Shown here piece after piece: positions 1 to 8,740 of a DNA stretch of 64,000 nt (position 1 is its first letter; every line of letters begins with the position of its first letter). The notes beneath the pieces were generated by a model. That model saw only the letters and a program-made list of their open reading frames with translations. It ran no database searches and was not told the origin of the DNA. The stretch covers positions 124,001 through 188,000 of the forward strand of contig NZ_JAWRCU010000006.1 in NCBI RefSeq assembly GCF_033542235.1. The letters are read 5' to 3'. Both the position numbers and the translations under genes were made by a program. The DNA is from JAWRCU01 sp033542235 (GTDB taxonomy: Bacteria; Pseudomonadota; Alphaproteobacteria; Rhizobiales; Rhizobiaceae).

Positions 1-74
1 TCTGCATACAGTAAAATTGACGTGAGCAGCAGCCAAAGCTAGGATCCCGGCAAACATCTCCAATAGGCAACTCG

Positions 75-878
75 ATGCCCAATACTCGCTCCATCAGCGA
101 CGATCCAGATCCCGGACAAGTGGAAAGCGCGCCCGGGGTAAGGATGGTCGACGCCTACGAGCGGATCCGGTCCGCGATCCTCAAGGGCACCCTGCCTCCG
201 GGTGGTCGCGTCTCGCAGGTCAAGATCGCCGACGGGCTCGGCCTGAGCCGCACCCCCGTCCGCGAAGCCCTTCGGCTGATCGAGAAAGAGGGGCTGATAA
301 CCTCGGAACGCGGGCGCCAGGTGGTGATCTCGCAAACCTCCATGGCCGATCTCGACGAGCTTTATGCCTTGCGCATCAAGCTCGACACCACAACCGTGCG
401 CGCAACCGTGCCGGATCTGACGGACGAAGAAATTGCCAGGATGCGGGAGTGTCTCGTGGCGATGGATGAGAGCAGTTCGCCCGACCTGTTCGCGGAGTTC
501 GACGCGGCGCATCAGCAGTTCCACATGATTCCGATTCGCCTCGCGGGGCCTCGTCACGCCCACTATTCGATGCAGCTCAACGAACATGCTGAGCGCTATC
601 GCCGGATCTATTTGGCGCAGCCGAGTTCGTACCAGCAATCGCGCGAGGAGCACCGGGCGATCATGGACGCCTGCGCGGCGCGTGACGGTGAAGCGGTTGC
701 CGCCCTTCTGGCGGAACATTACGCCCGTATCGCGCTGACCATCATCGCGCAGATCGACCCTGCTTTCGAGCCCCGCCAGCTCCGCTCGGCGGTGCGGGGC
801 GCCCGCCACAATCGCGACACCGAGGAACGGAAGCTTGCATCCGAACGCCGCCTCGCCAACGAGCCCTGGCGACGGTAG
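75..878 (+). CDS. GntR family transcriptional regulator, FCD (FadR-like) subfamily
   Basis: DNA-binding repressor or activator that responds to a small, usually acidic metabolite. An N-terminal winged helix-turn-helix spans about residues 25-88 (recognition region GLSRTPVREALRLIEKEG) and is followed by an all-helical FCD ligand domain at about 95-225. Candidate metal/ligand residues of that domain are visible (D143, H150, H193, H215). Length (267 aa) is normal for the subfamily, with a short extra N-terminus. It precedes a VOC-fold gene on the same strand, 195 bases away, which is its likeliest target. The ligand cannot be read from the sequence. Confidence 0.9.
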   Translation: MPNTRSISDDPDPGQVESAPGVRMVDAYERIRSAILKGTLPPGGRVSQVKIADGLGLSRTPVREALRLIEKEGLITSERGRQVVISQTSMADLDELYALRIKLDTTTVRATVPDLTDEEIARMRECLVAMDESSSPDLFAEFDAAHQQFHMIPIRLAGPRHAHYSMQLNEHAERYRRIYLAQPSSYQQSREEHRAIMDACAARDGEAVAALLAEHYARIALTIIAQIDPAFEPRQLRSAVRGARHNRDTEERKLASERRLANEPWRR

Positions 879-996
879 TCTCGATCGCGAGCGCCGGCGA
901 TGCCGCATGGGCCGAGCGGCATTAAGATCAATGTTCCGCTGGGCCGAGTCGGCCCCACCGCTGAGGTCGCTGAAGCCATAACCTTGCTGCTTTTCC

Positions 997-1009
997 GACA
1001 GGGCCTGTC
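997..1009. promoter_or_regulatory. 13-bp palindrome upstream of the VOC gene, possible operator
   Basis: GACAGGGCCTGTC has two perfect 6-base arms around one central base, 64 bases before the VOC gene start. It could be the operator of the adjacent GntR regulator. A single copy and the lack of the usual GntR GT(n)AC core leave this weak. Confidence 0.3.
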
Positions 1010-1073
1010 ACCTGTACTCCAATGGCTGTCCCGTGGCCGCTGAAGACCGATCCGATCACTCAGGAGGAATGCA

Positions 1074-1520
1074 ATGCCTGTCACCGTCAATCACACCGGG
1101 ATCACCGTCAGGGATCTCGACCGCGCCGAAGCGATCTTCCGCGACCTGTTCGGCTTCGAAACCTATTCGCGCGCGCCCCGCGATCCGGCGATCATCTCGG
1201 CGGTGACCGGCGTGCCCGGCACGAGGGTCGAGATTATATATATGCGCAACGGGGCGACCAATATCGAGCTTCTATGCTATTCCGGTCCCGATGGCCGACA
1301 GGATTACCGCCCGCGCCCAGTCGATCTGGGCTCGCTGCATATGGCGATGAACGTCACCGAGATGGACGAGATGCTTGAAAAGGCCCGCGCCTGGCCGATG
1401 GAACAGGTTGGAGAGGTGATCGAGATCGACCAGGGGCCGAACACCGGATCGCGCATCGTCTACTTCCGTACCCCCGAAGAGGGCCTGATCATCGAGATGA
1501 TCGAAAAAAAGGCTCCTTGA
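1074..1520 (+). CDS. VOC superfamily (glyoxalase/bleomycin-resistance fold) metalloenzyme
   Basis: 148-aa single-module vicinal-oxygen-chelate protein with two beta-alpha-beta-beta-beta repeats. The four expected metal ligands line up as H7 (NHTGITVRDLDRAEAIFRDL), E65, H89 (LHMAMNVTEMDE) and E141 (IIEMIE). Such enzymes are glyoxalases, epimerases or ring-cleaving dioxygenases, and the reaction cannot be chosen here. The start is set by a strong AGGAGG just upstream. It probably belongs to the regulon of the GntR gene before it. It is followed by a region of decayed genes, so any original operon partners may have been lost. Confidence 0.82.
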   Translation: MPVTVNHTGITVRDLDRAEAIFRDLFGFETYSRAPRDPAIISAVTGVPGTRVEIIYMRNGATNIELLCYSGPDGRQDYRPRPVDLGSLHMAMNVTEMDEMLEKARAWPMEQVGEVIEIDQGPNTGSRIVYFRTPEEGLIIEMIEKKAP

Positions 1521-1533
1521 ACCATCCCACCGA

Positions 1534-2035
1534 TCAACCTTGTGCCGTAGCGGATTCCTGTACCCGGACCTCCTTCATAAGCGCCCGCAATTCGGCTGGA
1601 GGAGCTACACAGAAAGTTCGATAAGCTTCCAGGAACTCCAGCCAAACCGGATGCCCTGTGGATAACTTGGCTCCACGAGCTTCCTTCAATGCCGCAGCTG
1701 CGGTTGCTTCTGCAAGTAAATCAAAGGGTTGTCTAAAGGCCGCACGAATCTCACCTCGGTGCCATTCGTGCTTACCCTGATGCAGCCTCCCGTTCCATTG
1801 AAATAGCCCCGGGAAGAGCCGGTTGCGCAAGGTGGTATGTACCGTACTGACCGGCACCGGCTTACCATTCTGGGTTTATGAGCCGATCGGCGTGCGCCGC
1901 TTTCGCGACCGCCTGGAGCGAATACTGACCCGTCGCATAGCGCTCGAACAGCTTGATAATGACCGGTGCCCGCATAGGATCGGGCTCGATAACTTTCTTG
2001 CCGTCCTTGAAGTGACGTCGATGTAGCCGGGCGGC
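1534..2035 (-). pseudogene. Remnant of a large serine recombinase (resolvase/invertase family)
   Basis: Two minus-strand frames together read as the 'Recombinase' domain of a large serine recombinase. One frame (about 2023 down to 1862) carries HRRHFKDGKKVIEPDPMRAP followed by a LFERYATGQYS helix. The other (1857 down to 1534) carries LRNRLFPGLFQWNGRLHQGK, the typical segment after that domain. The N-terminal catalytic domain with the active serine is absent and a frame break lies near 1860. The piece therefore looks like a dead leftover of an integrated element, joined directly to a hydrolase fragment at about 2036. Confidence 0.65.
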
Positions 2036-2797
2036 GCCTTGGTCGGCGGGCTCGAGATAATCCGCACGCTGAATGATTTGGGCATCGAGACAAAGCACCC
2101 GATCGAGGCGTCGTGTCCTGGACCAATGAAGAAGGTGTGCGATTTCAACCTCCCATGTTGGGCGCAGGGGCGTTTGCCGGAATTCACGATCCAGACTGGG
2201 TTTCGAACCAGACCGACACGGATGGCGTCACGTTCGGTGCGGAACTCGCGCGCATCGGCTATGCAGGCTCGGACTGGCATAGCCCGACAGACGTCGACTC
2301 ATATTTTGAGCTGCACATCGAGCAAGGGCCGGTCCTGGAAGAAGAAGGGCTTCACGTCGGTATCGTGACGGGTGGCTTCACCTCGTTCGGCGCTGAGGTT
2401 GAGTTTCGCGGCGAGAACGCCCATGCGGGCACGACTCTCCCGCAAGGACGCCCTGGTTGGCGCAGGCGTGCTGATCACGAAGGTCAATGAGATCGGCTGG
2501 GCGTTCGAGCCGAAGGGGCGCGCAACCTGCGCCCGCCTGGCCATTTTCGCCCAATCGATATGGGATCATAGCTGATCGAACAGTGGTCACGATCGACGTA
2601 CGCCATCCAGAGGCAAGCGACGCCGAGCAGATGTACCGCCAAGTGATCGATGCTGTCGCAATCGCAGCGAAGCAGGCCAATGTCGAGGGTTCGGTGATTA
2701 AGGAATGGATGTTCGGCGGCCTCACTTTTGATGCCGAGCTCGTCAACCTCGTGCGCACCGTGGCTGCCGAGAAGTCGGCAGCATTCACGTTGTTCTG
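2036..2797 (+). pseudogene. Decayed N-carbamoyl-L-amino-acid hydrolase (M20 family, HyuC-like)
   Basis: Read across three frames, this is the middle of a hydantoinase/carbamoylase-family M20 amidohydrolase: GGLEIIRTLNDLGIETKHPIEA, then SWTNEEGVRF (metal-binding region), then YFELHIEQGPVLEEEG, GENAHAGTT, DALVGAGVLITKVNEIGWAF and ADRTVVTIDVRHP. Frame changes occur near 2110, 2445 and 2543. Both ends are missing (the first metal-ligand region and the C-terminal third). Intact enzymes of about 410 aa release ammonia and CO2 from N-carbamoyl amino acids. With the isochorismatase-family amidase downstream it suggests a former hydantoin/carbamoyl-amino-acid locus. Confidence 0.82.
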
Positions 2798-2982
2798 AGT
2801 GTTGGCGTATTGCTAGATCTTCGGCGCAATGTCCTCTGAGGAAGGCACGACGGCTGTGTCCTTCTGTTAGCTCCAAAAAAAACGGTCGTTCTTCAAATCC
2901 ACTTCGAGGCGACAGCCTGCCGTGCCGCGCAACACTCGGCGCCCCACAACGGGATCCTGCGTCGGAGTCGGTCCTCGCTATG

Positions 2983-3293
2983 TCAGGCGACACGTTCGAC
3001 GATGCCGCCATAGGTTTGCGCGTCGAAAGCCGGCAAGACGAGGGGGTCGACATGACCGTCGCGTCGTGCAGTGAGCACGTATTGCATCATTGCCTCGTTG
3101 TCCGGCATTTCAAAAACCTGACGAAGTCGTAGGGGCCGAGCGTCGCGTAGAAGGCGATCGACCAACCACCGAGAGCGGCGACGCGCTCCTCACTGAGTTT
3201 CCTGCGGGCTACGCTCCCCGACAGTTCAGCCAGCCCTTTGGCAGTGAGTTTCATCAAAGACACATATTTTTGCGGCGCCGGACTATCAGTCAT
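2983..3293 (-). pseudogene. GYD-domain protein broken by a frameshift
   Basis: The first part (3293 down to about 3118) reads MTDSPAPQKYVSLMKLTAKG...ALGGWSIAFYATLGPYDFV. The matching second half continues in another frame (about 3117 down to 2983) as VFEMPDNEAMMQYVL...VDPLVLPAFDAQTYG. Together they give a complete GYD domain (about 100 aa) of unknown biochemical role. The start overlaps the stop of the isochorismatase-family gene by four bases, so the two were cotranscribed. The frame break near 3117 makes it a likely pseudogene, though a sequencing error would look the same. Confidence 0.65.
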
Positions 3294-3967
3294 CTCGCTT
3301 GCCTCGCCTTGAGCCGCGCGAGCCCGTCGATGACGGATCGCGAATCGCTCAGCGCACCGAATATTCCATTCTCGACGGTGACCATGTGGAGCGCCGCTTC
3401 ATGGGCCAATTGATCTCCGCTGGCACACGCGTCCGAGATCGTCAGGCACTGGAAGTTCCGGTCGCACGCCTCCCTGAGCGTCGTATGGACGCACACATCC
3501 GTCGTGCAGCCGGAAAACAGCAGATGCGTGATGCCCTGCGCTCTGAGAACATGTTCGAAGTCGGTGTAGGTGAATGCGCTGTTGCAGGTCTTGTCGACTA
3601 TGATGTCGTCCGCCGCGACGTCGATTTCGGGAACGATCTGGAATCCGGGGCTGGAACGCAGGAGCACGGTGGTTCCAGCGAGTCCCGCTCTCGTGCGGCG
3701 CCATTTTTCATACGGCGTCATATCGGCGAGGTCCCCCCGGTAGCCTTGCCGGGTGTGAATAACGCGGATACCCGCTGCCCTGCAGGCTGCGATCAGGCGG
3801 TTCACCGTTGGGAGTATCGCCCGCAATGGCGAAGGATCGTAGCCGCCGCGGGCGAAATAACCCGTCGGAGAAAGGAAATCCTCCTGCAGGTCGATCACGA
3901 TCAGCGCCGTGGCCGCCGGGATCAGATTGCCGTCATAGGGGAAATCGAACGGTTTTGCCGAAATCAT
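3290..3967 (-). CDS. Isochorismatase-family cysteine hydrolase (amidase type)
   Basis: 225-aa alpha/beta hydrolase of the isochorismatase-like family, which includes N-carbamoylsarcosine amidase, biuret hydrolase, ureidoacrylate amidohydrolase and nicotinamidase. The Asp-Lys-Cys triad is complete: D26 (ALIVIDLQEDF), K126 (DIIVDKTCNSAF) and C159 (FSGCTTDVCVHTT). The TTDVCV nucleophile context favours a C-N amide hydrolase over a true isochorismatase. Decayed carbamoylase and GYD genes downstream on this side, and a divergent LysR regulator across a 137-base gap, suggest a carbamoyl or ureido substrate; this is inference. Confidence 0.85.
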   Translation of the reverse strand: MISAKPFDFPYDGNLIPAATALIVIDLQEDFLSPTGYFARGGYDPSPLRAILPTVNRLIAACRAAGIRVIHTRQGYRGDLADMTPYEKWRRTRAGLAGTTVLLRSSPGFQIVPEIDVAADDIIVDKTCNSAFTYTDFEHVLRAQGITHLLFSGCTTDVCVHTTLREACDRNFQCLTISDACASGDQLAHEAALHMVTVENGIFGALSDSRSVIDGLARLKARQAR

Positions 3968-4104
3968 GGCCCATCCTCCACATCCGGTGTGTTGTAGCCG
4001 CGGTCACAGTTCGACAAAAACGATTTATCCTGTACGAAATCGTTCCACCAAACTCATGCATCGGTCGCCTGCGCGACCAGCACAGCGAGGCAGTATCGCC
4101 GGGT

Positions 4105-5007
4105 ATGGCACGGTCTTTGGCGTTTCTACCATATCTGCGCGTTTTCGAGGCGGTTGCCCGCCTGGGAACGCTGAAGGCTGCGGCGGAAGAATTGCACCTC
4201 AGCCCGAGTGCAATCTCCCTGCAACTGCGCAAGCTCAGCGAATGCACGGGTATCCAGCTTTTCGAGAAAGCCGGGCGTAACGTCGAACTCACTTTGGCCG
4301 GCCGCGATTTCTCGCAGTCGGTCTCGCACAATCTGAGACAGCTTTCGGCAGCCGCGCGTGCCGCCAAAAAGTCCGGAGAGGACGGACGCACCGTGTCACT
4401 TGGCGTGTCCCTGCCCACAGCGTTGGGAACCGCCTGGGCGACCAGAGCAGTCGTCGAGTTCGCCGAAACCAAGGGCATTGCCAACCTGATCATCAACGAG
4501 GCGATCATGCACGATCAGGTCGCCTGGGAAAACAACGATGTGGCCATCGTTTACGACAATCCTCCGTTTAAGGGTCGAGCATGGCAGCTCCTGAGCGAAG
4601 TCAAATTGCAGCCAGTATGTTCGCCGACGCTGTTTCCGCGGCTGGACCTGCACCATCGTGACCGAGCGGTGAGCGGCATACCCCTGCTCCATGAAGACAG
4701 CGGGGACGAATGGGCGAAATGGGCGGCGGCTGCGCGTGTCAGCCTGCAGGGTAGCCTGAGAGTCAAGGTTCCTTCGGTTGCACATACGGTTGCGTCGGCG
4801 GTTCAGGGGAAGGGCATCGCGCTGGTTTCCGATGTCCTGACCCGGGACCACCTGGGCCACGGGCAGCTTATTCAACCATTCCCGACCGCCATCAACGCGT
4901 CCCGGGCGTATTATCTGGTCTGGGCGGTTGATCGGGCCGATGACCAACTGCTGCAATCGCTGGTGGCTCGACTGCTCGACCTTATCAAGGTCGAGAGAAC
5001 CAGGTGA
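4105..5007 (+). CDS. LysR-type transcriptional regulator
   Basis: 300-aa LTTR. The winged HTH fills about residues 1-65 (FEAVARLGTLKAAAEELHLS then PSAISLQLRKLSE), and the periplasmic-binding-like co-inducer domain occupies about 95-300. The 'LxxFEAVARxGs' start resembles the GcvA/AmpR branch. The ATG at 4105 is preferred; the same frame is open 99 codons further upstream, but that extension would overlap the divergent gene and looks non-coding. It is transcribed away from the isochorismatase-family gene, the classic LTTR arrangement, so that hydrolase is its likely target. Confidence 0.88.
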   Translation: MARSLAFLPYLRVFEAVARLGTLKAAAEELHLSPSAISLQLRKLSECTGIQLFEKAGRNVELTLAGRDFSQSVSHNLRQLSAAARAAKKSGEDGRTVSLGVSLPTALGTAWATRAVVEFAETKGIANLIINEAIMHDQVAWENNDVAIVYDNPPFKGRAWQLLSEVKLQPVCSPTLFPRLDLHHRDRAVSGIPLLHEDSGDEWAKWAAAARVSLQGSLRVKVPSVAHTVASAVQGKGIALVSDVLTRDHLGHGQLIQPFPTAINASRAYYLVWAVDRADDQLLQSLVARLLDLIKVERTR

Positions 5008-5079
5008 ACCAACCTCGACATTGGCGGCGACGTTCGCGTCACTCCAAATCCCATAGGTTCCGTCAAACGATCAGCACCT

Positions 5080-6015
5080 TCAAACAGTCCGGCCGAACGA
5101 GGCGCGAAAGGCGGCAAGCTCCGCGTGGCTTGCAATGCCTCCGGCAGGACCGCGTATAGTGACTGCGCGAGCGGAGGCTGCGACTGCCAGTTCCAGGGCG
5201 GCGTCCATGGCTCCACCCTGACCGAGCACATGCACCAGCGCGCCGCCGAACGTGTCTCCTGCTCCGGTCACGTCTTCGACCGGAACGGCATAACCTGCAA
5301 CGTCATATCGCTTCTTGCCGTCGAAGGCTTCGGCGCCGTTGGCGGCGCGTGTCCGGATGACCGCCCCGACGGCGTTCTCTTCCATCCAGCGGCCAAGGCC
5401 TTCGACCGGGCGGTCACCAAAGGCCGTCGCGTAGCCGACCTGGTTGAGGATAAGGACCTCTGCGCCGCGCAGATAGGGCAGATCGGCAGCGCCGAGGCCG
5501 CCGACATCGAGGTCAAACACCGGGCGCCGGCCGTGTGCACGAAGGTCCTGCAGCAGATCCGCCTGGGCCAGAGCGCCGTGACGCAGGCGCCGGGAGCGAT
5601 AAAGGGTCGTGTAGAGATATCCCGGTTGCCGCAGTTCTCCGATCAGCTCTTGCGACAGTTCCATGGGCTGGAATCCCAGGTCGACCGTCAGCACGACATG
5701 CTCGCCCTCGGCGAGGAAAATGAGGTTGCGCGATTCCGCAATACCGACATGACGCAGCATGTGCCGCACCGAAACCCCGCGCGTCTCGAGTTCGGCGATC
5801 AGCCGCTCCGAGATCTGACTGAAGTTGAGCAGGGAAACGAACTCCGTCGGCGACCCGAGCCCGGCATGGACGGAGGCCGCATTGGCTATGCTGCCGCCGA
5901 CGTAAGTCCCCAGCAGATCGACGAAGCCCTTGTCCGCCAGGCCCGGCCAGCGATCCGAGACATAATATTCGTCGAGGGAAACGTCGCCGATGAAGAACGC
6001 CGGCGCGAGCGTCAT
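5080..6015 (-). CDS. PfkB-family sugar/nucleoside kinase
   Basis: 311-aa ribokinase-fold kinase. The N-terminal glycine-rich substrate motif (LLGTYVGGSIANAASVHAGLG) and the C-terminal signature with catalytic base and anion hole (VEDVTGAGDTFGGALVHVLG) are both present, so it should be active. Substrate is unknown (sugar, nucleoside or sugar acid). The start at 6015 overlaps the stop of the preceding AllA-like gene by four bases (ATGA), making it the last gene of the LacI-led operon. A longer start at 6066 would run into the neighbour. Confidence 0.85.
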   Translation of the reverse strand: MTLAPAFFIGDVSLDEYYVSDRWPGLADKGFVDLLGTYVGGSIANAASVHAGLGSPTEFVSLLNFSQISERLIAELETRGVSVRHMLRHVGIAESRNLIFLAEGEHVVLTVDLGFQPMELSQELIGELRQPGYLYTTLYRSRRLRHGALAQADLLQDLRAHGRRPVFDLDVGGLGAADLPYLRGAEVLILNQVGYATAFGDRPVEGLGRWMEENAVGAVIRTRAANGAEAFDGKKRYDVAGYAVPVEDVTGAGDTFGGALVHVLGQGGAMDAALELAVAASARAVTIRGPAGGIASHAELAAFRASFGRTV

Positions 6016-6506
6016 GGGGCGGGCTCCGCCACTACCGGAATCGGCCCGCCCGTGACGTCCTGCCATTCGGTCCCGGTGCCTACGGTCGCCATCCAGTAAT
6101 ATGTGGTCGGGCCGTAAAGTCCGCGACAGGCGTCATGCCATGTGCCGGGCTTCATGACCGCCACTGTGCCAGGCGGGATCGAGAAGGCGCGCAGGGCGTC
6201 CGCGTCGGGCCTGACCTCCGATCCCGCCGACGCGACCACCAGCACGATCGGTGCTTCCGCGCAGAACAAGGCCTCCTCGGTGTTCGGATGACGCTCCATC
6301 TGCTTGACCTCGAAGGGAGTGCCACCGGAACGGGTCATGCCGAGGCTTGCGTTGGTCGATAGCAGCGGATCGTGCGTGTAGGCATCCGACCAACCCGGCC
6401 CGTCGGTCCGGACGATGCCCACGTCGGGCATGTCCGACCCCGCCATGGCAAAAACCCTGCCGAACGGCGCGAAGGCGGTGGCGCTGATGGGCTCGACGCG
6501 GATCAT
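6012..6506 (-). CDS. Ureidoglycolate lyase family protein (AllA-like cupin)
   Basis: 164-aa single-domain cupin-like protein of the ureidoglycolate lyase family, which splits ureidoglycolate to glyoxylate and urea. Family landmarks are the opening ISATAFAPFGRVF, the MERHPNTEEALFC strand with a conserved His and Glu, and IPPGTVAVMKPGTWHDACRG near the C-terminus. Length matches the family. It overlaps both neighbours by four bases. Its presence next to guanidino-type enzymes suggests that the pathway passes through a ureido intermediate, but a related ureido acid is equally possible. Confidence 0.78.
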   Translation of the reverse strand: MIRVEPISATAFAPFGRVFAMAGSDMPDVGIVRTDGPGWSDAYTHDPLLSTNASLGMTRSGGTPFEVKQMERHPNTEEALFCAEAPIVLVVASAGSEVRPDADALRAFSIPPGTVAVMKPGTWHDACRGLYGPTTYYWMATVGTGTEWQDVTGGPIPVVAEPAP

Positions 6507-7252
6507 CGACTGCCCTCCGCGCGGACCTTCCGCACCTCTTCCATCAGTTCGCGGACATGTCCGATATCGACGATGCCCGTATCCTTGTAGCTCTCCTTGA
6601 AATATGAGCCGACGATCGCTCCGTCGGCGATCCGCATCTGGTCGGCCGCAGTGGCCGCCGTCATGCCCGCGCCGACGATCAGCGGATAGTCGGGCCCCAC
6701 CACGGAGCGGAAACGCAGGATCTTGCCGTTGTCCGTGCCCTGCCCCGTCGCCTCGCCGGTGACGACGAGTGCATCGGCGCGCGCCGCGCCCAGGCGAATG
6801 TCCTCCTCGTCGCTGCGTCCGGACTTCACCGGCTGATATTTGAACCTCACCCCGCCGAACAGCAGGGCATCGGTTTTCGCGCGGCGCTCGGCCAGTTCGG
6901 CCGCATAGTCTGCGTCCTCGTCCGGCGGCAGGTGGCCGCAGACGGAATCGATCTGCAGGAAGGAGACCTTGAACCGGCCGACAAAGTCGAAGCCGAGGCG
7001 GAAATCGCGCAGCAGGTTCAGCCCGACCACGATCCCCGGTGCGTTTTTCTCGAAAGCCTCGAGCACCCGGCGCGCGTCGTCCGGATCGCCGAAATAGTTT
7101 TCCACGACGATCGCATCCACGCCGCCGGCGACCATGTCGCCGGTCTCAGCGAGCGCGCGCGCCAGCCGCTCCTGCGGCGTTGCGCCGCCGAGGTGCAGCA
7201 TCCCGAGCACCGGCTTGCCGCGCGGAAAGAGTTTCTCGAGCTTCGATCGCAT
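6503..7252 (-). CDS. BtpA/SgcQ-family TIM-barrel protein
   Basis: 249-aa protein of the BtpA family. Recognisable segments are KPVLGMLHLGGATPQERL at the start, DAIVVENYFGDP, VGLNLLRD, DALVVTGEATGQGTD and ADGAIVGSYFKE near the end, as in a TIM-barrel phosphate-binding loop. In cyanobacteria BtpA affects photosystem I; in enterobacteria SgcQ sits in a sugar operon and the family has no settled reaction. The start at 7252 follows GGAGGAAGC directly and is preferred over 7273. Adjacency to a PfkB kinase and an AllA-like lyase hints at action on a phosphorylated intermediate (inference). Confidence 0.8.
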   Translation of the reverse strand: MRSKLEKLFPRGKPVLGMLHLGGATPQERLARALAETGDMVAGGVDAIVVENYFGDPDDARRVLEAFEKNAPGIVVGLNLLRDFRLGFDFVGRFKVSFLQIDSVCGHLPPDEDADYAAELAERRAKTDALLFGGVRFKYQPVKSGRSDEEDIRLGAARADALVVTGEATGQGTDNGKILRFRSVVGPDYPLIVGAGMTAATAADQMRIADGAIVGSYFKESYKDTGIVDIGHVRELMEEVRKVRAEGSR

Positions 7253-7306
7253 GCTTCCTCCAAACCGATGCAAAGGACTGACTTGGCGCCGGCCCCTGCC
7301 CTGTTC

Positions 7307-8695
7307 TCAAACCCGCGAGATGGCGAGGCCCGGGTTGAGCAGATAGGCGGGCAGCCAGCCTGCAAGGTTGCTGAAGGGCAGCACCTCAGGCTTCACGCGG
7401 ATGCCGAGGTCGTTTGCCATGAAAGCGCGGCGCGCCTCGATCCGGCCCCATGCTTCGGGGAACCGCTCTGCGAATTCCGCCCGTCCCCGTTCGTCCAGAA
7501 GCGCGATGCCGTCCTCGATGTTGGTGGTGAAATAGGCGTTACCCGGCGCCGGGATCATGTCGATCTGGATCGCCTGGTTCGACCGAAGGGTCTCGGTGCT
7601 GCCCGGACGGATCGGAGAATGCATCCATTCGTCGATATGGATCAAATGGCCGGGATTGAGCGCCAGCTTGAAGAAGTCGTTATCCAGCCGCGCGCGCATC
7701 CTGGCGTCGATCTCGCCGCCGGTGACGCCGATGCCGACGGTCTCATACCATTCGGCGGCCGCCTCCCAGTAGCACGCGACGAAGGCGTCGGCATAGTCGC
7801 GGGCTGCCGCGGGCAGTTCATCGACGCTCTCGACCACATATCCCGCGCGCGCCGTCAGCGTACCCTGATAGCCGAAGGCGGTCGTGAACTTCGTGCCCCG
7901 CTCGATCTCCGTGTCGCTCGGGCTCCCGAGGCCGAAGCGCGCGCGTTCGCCGGTGGACAGCATCGGGTGGCAGGAAAGCGGATAGCCGAGCGGCCGCATC
8001 AGGCTTGCCGCCTCGAACTCGGTCATGCCCGGCTTCAGCCCGAAGATCACGCGCTTCACCGATTCCGAGCCATGGGTTGCGAGGAATTCGAAACGCGCCA
8101 GCTCCTCGATTTCGATCTCAGCACGCAGCCCGTCTACCGGGTTCATGAATATGCCGGTCGCGTTTGTCACCGGTCCGATGGCGGCGAGCATGGCCGCGAT
8201 ATAAGCAGGAAGGTCCACAGCCTGGACCGCATCGGCGATCTCGTTGGTCAGGAAATACTTCCAGCCCACCGCGCCGATCCTATGGCCTCTTTCCAGCCCC
8301 GCTTTCGCGAGCAGATCAGGCAGCGCGACCGCCTTGGTGCGGTCCTGCCCCAAAAGACCAAACCCCGGCCAGAGCAGGGAGCACGCCCCGAGCGGAGTGA
8401 CGGCTGCGAGACCGACATTCTCGGGTCCCGTGATGATCACGGGATCCTTCCCACGTACGGCGACCAGCAATGCTTCCTCAAAACGTGGATCGAATCCCGT
8501 CATCCAGGAGATGTTGGCGCAATGCTCGCGATCGGCGTAGACCACGGCCGCGTCGAAACCCTTGGCGGCCAACCGGTCCATGAAGCGCGCAAAGCGAGCT
8601 TGATAGGTCGCTGCCGCAATTTTCGGGATAAGACGCGGAACTCCGAAATCGGGGAGCGCGATCGGCTTGAGGCTGGCGGTACCAGTCACGGGCAT
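7307..8695 (-). CDS. M24/creatinase-fold protein lacking most peptidase metal ligands
   Basis: 462-aa protein with an N-terminal creatinase-type domain (about 35-180; FDAAVVYADREHCANISWMT) and a C-terminal pita-bread domain (about 190-440). Where true M24 peptidases have two Asp ligands it reads GTKFTTAFGYQGTLTARAG, without Asp. The His site survives in NPGHLIHIDEW, the fourth position reads IQIDMIP and the last Glu lies in TNIEDG. Loss of the Asp pair argues against a dimetal aminopeptidase and fits a metal-independent creatinase-like C-N hydrolase. It lies between ABC and BtpA-like genes in the LacI-led operon. Confidence 0.78.
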   Translation of the reverse strand: MPVTGTASLKPIALPDFGVPRLIPKIAAATYQARFARFMDRLAAKGFDAAVVYADREHCANISWMTGFDPRFEEALLVAVRGKDPVIITGPENVGLAAVTPLGACSLLWPGFGLLGQDRTKAVALPDLLAKAGLERGHRIGAVGWKYFLTNEIADAVQAVDLPAYIAAMLAAIGPVTNATGIFMNPVDGLRAEIEIEELARFEFLATHGSESVKRVIFGLKPGMTEFEAASLMRPLGYPLSCHPMLSTGERARFGLGSPSDTEIERGTKFTTAFGYQGTLTARAGYVVESVDELPAAARDYADAFVACYWEAAAEWYETVGIGVTGGEIDARMRARLDNDFFKLALNPGHLIHIDEWMHSPIRPGSTETLRSNQAIQIDMIPAPGNAYFTTNIEDGIALLDERGRAEFAERFPEAWGRIEARRAFMANDLGIRVKPEVLPFSNLAGWLPAYLLNPGLAISRV

Positions 8696-8740
8696 TCTTC
8701 CTTCTTCATGTTGCGGGCGGATTTAGGCGGCCGCTCTTTC

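Noticed and set aside
3808..4104. 99-codon N-terminal extension of the LysR gene
   Set aside because: It overlaps the divergent hydrolase start and has no family similarity; the HTH begins right after ATG 4105.
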